64,000 nucleotides of DNA from JANQOH01 sp965242575. GTDB taxonomy: Bacteria > Pseudomonadota > Alphaproteobacteria > UBA7887. The notes beneath the pieces were generated by a model that saw only the letters and a program-made list of their open reading frames with translations, had not been told where the DNA came from and made no database searches. Numbering within the stretch: the first letter of the stretch is position 1; each line of letters opens with the position of its first letter. This document shows, one piece after another, positions 59,498 through 64,000 of the stretch. The stretch is from positions 1,984,001-2,048,000 of the forward strand of contig OZ251461.1 of assembly GCA_965242575.1 (NCBI GenBank), read 5' to 3'. The position numbers and the translations under genes were made by a program.

Positions 59498-60216
59498 GGC
59501 GCCGGCTTCGCCGCGCCGGCGAAGGTCGCGGTGTCGTCGGATTTCGGGCGCTCGCCCATCTCGCGCTCGCCGGTCTCGCGGTAGAGGACCGATTCGGAGA
59601 CGTTGGTCGCGTGGTCGGCGATGCGCTCGAGGTTCTTGGCGATGAACAGCAGGTGCGCGCAGGGCGTGATGTTGCGCGGGTCCTCCATCATGTAGGTGAG
59701 CAACTGGCGGAACAGGCCGTTGTAGATCTCGTCGATCTCGCGGTCGCTCCGCCACACGCGCTCGGCCTTGGCGGCGTCCTGTTCGACGTAGGCGTCCAGC
59801 ACGTCCCGGACCATCGCGCGCACCCGCGCCGACATGCTGGGGATCGCCCAGAGCGAATCGAGTTCGCGGGTCCGGGAGAGGGCGATCGACCGCTTGGCGA
59901 TGTTGGCGGCCAGGTCGCCCATGCGCTCCAGGTCGCCGGCCGTCCGCAGCGCGCCGACGATCCAGCGCAGGTCGTTGGCCATGGGCTGGCGCAGCGCCAG
60001 CATCGTCGTCGCCTGTTTCTCGACCTCGCGCTCCAGCGCGTCGATCGCCGCGTCGCCGTCGACGACCCGCTGCGCCTCCTCGCTGTCGCGCGCGGCCATG
60101 GCGCGGGTGGCGGAGGCGATCTGGCTCTCGACCATGCCGCCCATCCTGAGCACCAGGTCGGACAGCCGTTCGAGTTCGTCGTCGTAGGCGTGGACCGTGT
60201 GTTCCGCGTTCGCCAT
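59494..60216 (-). CDS. phoU: Phosphate signalling protein PhoU
   Basis: The protein has 240 residues, all helical, with two PhoU repeats: AYDDELERLSDLVLRMGGMV, then RTAGDLERMGDLAANIAKRS, and IAKNLERIADHATNVSESVL. The ExxxD metal motifs are in ERMGD and ERIAD. PhoU relays PstSCAB status to PhoR and lowers Pho signalling. ATG at 60216 starts the conserved part; the C-terminal ~20 residues are polar and unconserved. It lies 38 bases downstream of pstB. Confidence 0.95.
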   Translation of the reverse strand: MANAEHTVHAYDDELERLSDLVLRMGGMVESQIASATRAMAARDSEEAQRVVDGDAAIDALEREVEKQATTMLALRQPMANDLRWIVGALRTAGDLERMGDLAANIAKRSIALSRTRELDSLWAIPSMSARVRAMVRDVLDAYVEQDAAKAERVWRSDREIDEIYNGLFRQLLTYMMEDPRNITPCAHLLFIAKNLERIADHATNVSESVLYRETGEREMGERPKSDDTATFAGAAKPAP

Positions 60217-60254
60217 GAATCCGGCCTTTCCCCTGCGGTCGCCGCCGTGCGGCT

Positions 60255-61075
<821 letters not shown>

Positions 61076-61082
<7 letters not shown>

Positions 61083-62362
61083 CGCCGTTCGAATTTCCGC
61101 CGCAGCCAGACCGCCGCCGCGTTCATGCAGACGAGGAAGCCGAGCAACACCATGATCGCCGCGGCCGTGCGCTCGGCGAAGGCGCGCTCGGGGCTGTCGG
61201 ACCAGATGAATATCTGCACCGGCAGCGCGGTCGCCGGATCGAGCGGCCCGGAGGGCGTGTCGGCGATGAACGCGACCATGCCGATCATCAGCAGCGGCGC
61301 CGTCTCGCCGAGCGCCTGGGCGGCGCCGATGATCGACCCGGTCAGCATGCCGGGGAGCGCCAGCGGCAGGACGTGGTGCAGAACGACCTGCATGTCGGAG
61401 GCCCCGACGCCCAGCGCCGCCTCGCGGATCGAGACGGGCACCGCCTTGAGCGCCGCGCGGGTGGCGATGATCACCGTCGGCAGGGTCATCAGCGCCAGCA
61501 CCAGGCCGCCGACCAGCGGCGCCGAGCGCGGCATCCCGAAAAAGTTGAGGAACACCGCGAGACCGAGCAGGCCGAACACGATCGACGGCACCGCCGCCAG
61601 ATTGTTGATGTTGACCTCGACCAGGTCGGTCCAGCGGTTCCGGGGCGCGAACTCCTCGAGGTAGATCGCGGCGCACACCCCCACCGGCATGCTGACCGCC
61701 ATGCAGACGAGGAGGGCCCAGAACGACCCCGCCGCCGCGCCCCAAATTCCCGCCAGCTCCGGCTCGCGCGAGTCGGCGGCGGTGAAGAAGCGCGTATTGA
61801 ACCGCGTCTCCACCCGCCCCTCCGCCGCCAGCGCGTCGATCCAGCCGAGCTGGCGGTCGTCCATGGGCCGCAGCGATTCCTCCAGCTCGCGGGAGAACTT
61901 GCCCTTGACCAGCATGTCGACGTCGTCGGAGGCGAGCAGCGCCACATCGCGCGTCTCGCCGATCAGCGACGGGTCGGCCAGGACCATGTCGCGGAGCTGC
62001 AGGTCGGTCCCCGAACTCAGCAGCCGCGTCAGCGCCCGCCTGTCGCGCCGCCCCTCGACCTCTGGGAAGAGCGCGTAGAGCGGCGCGCGCGCGAGGCGGG
62101 CGAAATCGGCCTTGCGAATCGCGGCGGGGCCGCCCGTCCCGCCGGGGTCGATGACCGCCGGGTCGAACGTCACCGGCAGGGTGACGACCGTCTGCCGGAA
62201 GGCGCTGTAGCCCCTGGCGGCGATGCTGCCCAGCAGCGCCGCGAGGATCGCCCCGGCGAGCGCGATGGCGAGGACCCCGCAGGCGCGGAACCGCCTCTCC
62301 GCCGCATGGCGCCGCCGCAGCCGCGCGTCGTCGGGCAGTCCGCGCCGCGCCGCGCCGGTCAT
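61076..62362 (-). CDS. pstA: Phosphate ABC transporter permease PstA
   Basis: The protein has 428 residues. The C-terminal half is the usual six-span permease with the EAA loop (REAALGVGASDMQVVLHHVLP) and VNINNLAAVPSIVFGLLGLA. The N-terminal half after the first span is a periplasmic insert of about 150 residues (DUF3333 type; SSGTDLQLRDMVLADPSLIG), as is usual in alphaproteobacterial PstA. The ATG overlaps the pstC stop in ATGA. Confidence 0.93.
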
Positions 62363-63753
62363 TCGTACACCTCCCGGTAGCGCCGGACCGCGCGCAGCGC
62401 GACGACGTTGAGCGCCAGCGTCGCCAGGAACAGCGTCAGACCGAGGGCGAAGGCGGCCAGCGTCTTGGCGCTGTCGAACTCCTGGTCGCCCACCAGCAGG
62501 GTGACGATCTGCACAGTCACCGTCGTCACCGCCTCCAGCGGGTTCGCCGTCAGGTTGGCGGCGAGGCCGGCCGCCATGACCACGATCATGGTCTCGCCGA
62601 TGGCGCGCGACACCGCCAGCAGGACGGCGGCGACGATTCCGGGCAGCGCCGCCGTCAGCACCACCCGGCGCACGGTCTCGGACCGCGTCGCGCCGAGCGC
62701 GTAGGAGCCGTCGCGCAGGTTCTGCGGCACGGCGTTGATCGCGTCGTCGGACAGCGACGAGACGAACGGGACGATCATGATCCCCATGACCAGCCCGGCG
62801 GCGAGCGCGCTTTCGGAGTCGACCCCGACGCCGATGCTCTCCCCCGCGCCGCGCAGCAGCGGCGCCACGGTAATCGCCGCGAAGAACCCGTACACCACCG
62901 TCGGCACCCCGGCGAGGATTTCGAGCATCGGCTTCGCCGCCGCGCGCAGCCGCGAATCGGCGTATTCCGAGAGGTACACCGCCGACATCAGGCCGATGGG
63001 AACCGCCACCAGCATGGCGACGAGGGTGACGAGAAGCGTCCCCGCGAACAGCGGGACGGCGCCGAAACGCCCCGACGCGCCCACCTGGTCGTCGCGGATC
63101 GCGGTCTGCGCGCTCCATTCGAGGCCGAACAGGAAGTCGTCGAGCGGGACCTGCGCGAAGAAGCGGATCGATTCGAACATCAGCGACAGGACGATGCCGA
63201 GGGTCGTCAATATGGCGATGGTCGAGCAGGCGACGAGGAGGACCTTGAGCGCGCGCTCCACGGCGTTGCGCGCCGGCAGGCCGGGGGCGACTCGCCGCCG
63301 CGCGTGGGCGAGGCCCAGGACCGCCGCGGCCAGCGCGACGGCGGCGAGGGCCGCGTCGCCGATGGCGCCGTAGCGCGCGAGGCGCGCCGCCGCCTCCAGC
63401 ACCGCCGGGTCCGCCCCCCGCGCCGCCGCCGCCCCCGCGGCGCCGCCGGCGGCGATGTTGCGGACGTCGTTCATCGCCAGGCCGAATTGGCCCGGCGGCA
63501 GCGCGCGCGTCTCGGCCGGCAGCGCGCCGGCGGCGGCGGCCTCGAGGATCGCCGGCTGGGCCAGCGACCAGCCCGCGACGACGACCAGCGCCGGCAGGCC
63601 GCACCAGAGCGCGACGTAGCCGCCGTAATAGCCCGGCGGGGAATGGAGTTCGCGAAGCCGGCCGCCCACCGCCGCGCGCGACTTGCGGCGGCCCATCGCG
63701 TAGCCCGCGAGGGCCAGGATCGCGATGGCGCCGATGACGGCGGCGGGCGGCAC
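62359..63753 (-). CDS. pstC: Phosphate ABC transporter permease PstC
   Basis: The protein has 464 residues. An N-terminal extension of two or more spans (MPPAAVIGAIAILALAGYAM, GRRKSRA) precedes the permease core: FGAVPLFAGTLLVTLVAMLV, KPMLEILAGVPTVVYGFFA, and the EAA loop SYALGATRSETVRRVVLTAA. The extended form matches alphaproteobacterial PstC. It lies 27 bases downstream of pstS. Confidence 0.93.
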   Translation of the reverse strand: MPPAAVIGAIAILALAGYAMGRRKSRAAVGGRLRELHSPPGYYGGYVALWCGLPALVVVAGWSLAQPAILEAAAAGALPAETRALPPGQFGLAMNDVRNIAAGGAAGAAAARGADPAVLEAAARLARYGAIGDAALAAVALAAAVLGLAHARRRVAPGLPARNAVERALKVLLVACSTIAILTTLGIVLSLMFESIRFFAQVPLDDFLFGLEWSAQTAIRDDQVGASGRFGAVPLFAGTLLVTLVAMLVAVPIGLMSAVYLSEYADSRLRAAAKPMLEILAGVPTVVYGFFAAITVAPLLRGAGESIGVGVDSESALAAGLVMGIMIVPFVSSLSDDAINAVPQNLRDGSYALGATRSETVRRVVLTAALPGIVAAVLLAVSRAIGETMIVVMAAGLAANLTANPLEAVTTVTVQIVTLLVGDQEFDSAKTLAAFALGLTLFLATLALNVVALRAVRRYREVYE

Positions 63754-63780
63754 GGCGCGCGAAGCCTCCGGTTCGCCCGG

Positions 63781-64000
63781 CTACATCGACAGCGGGGCGA
63801 GCGCGAGGGCGGCGCCGCGAACGGCGGCGCGCTCGGCGTCGGGCAGCGGGATCAGGCCCTTGTCGGCCAGGTAGCCCTCCGGCCCCCAGGCGCGCTCGCT
63901 GGTGAACTCCTCGACGAACTCGACCATGCCGGGGATGACCCCCGCATGGGCCTGCTTGACGTAGAAGAAGAGCGACCGCGACACGGGGTAGCTGGCGTCG
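63781..64000 (-). CDS. pstS: Phosphate-binding protein PstS, 3' end only
   Basis: The C-terminal 72 codons reach the window edge; the start lies beyond base 64000. DASYPVSRSLFFYVKQAHAG matches the YPxSRPLFxYVK segment of PstS, the periplasmic phosphate receptor of the PstSCAB importer. TSERAWGPEGYLADKGLIPL is the usual end. A Pho box would be expected upstream, outside the window. Confidence 0.93.
   Translation of the reverse strand, partial: DASYPVSRSLFFYVKQAHAGVIPGMVEFVEEFTSERAWGPEGYLADKGLIPLPDAERAAVRGAALALAPLSM

Overview
The window is strongly GC-rich chromosomal DNA with G or C at most third codon positions. Its gene orders are typical of Alphaproteobacteria: rpoZ-rsh-pdxJ-acpS-lepB-rnc-era-recO, rne//amidase-mrcA-prfB, ispDF-pgpA-pncC and pstSCAB-phoU-phoB. 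The very large NAD-glutamate dehydrogenase and the fused IspDF agree with this. I read it as an alphaproteobacterium, perhaps Rhodospirillales-like; that rank is inference from gene order, not a phylogeny.

Layout. Bases 1-12.4 kb hold a CinA-N-type protein (cut by the window edge), tRNA-Leu(UAA) and the rpoZ...era-recO run, followed by a PhoX-like Tat-exported protein. A DarT/DarG ADP-ribosyltransferase toxin-antitoxin pair sits between rnc and era. It is bordered by a 47-bp perfect direct repeat and by fragments of recO, of the phoX-like leader and of rnc. Bases 12.6-16.7 kb form a periplasmic oxidation cluster: an SMP-30-like protein, a Sel1-like protein, cytochrome c and a PQQ alcohol dehydrogenase with the lanthanide-type extra Asp. 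Bases 17-21 kb hold a flippase, a GST, an adenosine deaminase-like enzyme and a VOC protein. Bases 21.1-24.3 kb hold an orphan DUF1156 DNA methylase of mosaic composition, followed by a decayed IS end. Bases 24.3-34.6 kb are housekeeping: prfB with a programmed +1 frameshift, mrcA, an amidase, rne, a DsbA-fold isomerase, lysS and tRNA-Pro(GGG). Bases 34.6-37.1 kb hold a Baeyer-Villiger-type monooxygenase and a quinone reductase. Bases 37.2-42.5 kb hold one giant DUF4011-helicase-Vsr-like gene of the anti-phage type. An AT-rich 38-bp palindrome separates it from a secreted metallo-beta-lactamase-fold lactonase-like protein. Bases 43.8-47.7 kb hold a Gld-type ABC export operon, and then a TerB/DnaJ protein. 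Bases 48.6-50.2 kb hold an IS1380-family element with a frameshifted transposase, followed by about 390 bp of tandem repeats ahead of the giant glutamate dehydrogenase. The window ends with a small DUF1640-like gene, pncC-pgpA-ispDF, and gmhA-phoB-phoU-pstB-pstA-pstC-pstS' on the minus strand.

How it fits together. Most of the window is core information processing, envelope synthesis and phosphate control. Into this are set three separate, unlinked defence-type loci (DarTG, DUF1156, DUF4011-helicase). Each sits alone between core genes, and two of them carry visible recombination or IS scars. No complete undescribed multi-gene system is evident. The most unusual signals are the mosaic scars around darTG, the 38-bp operator-like palindrome, the IS fossil abutting the prfB stop codon, and the 19-bp direct repeats over the promoter of a 66-residue gene.
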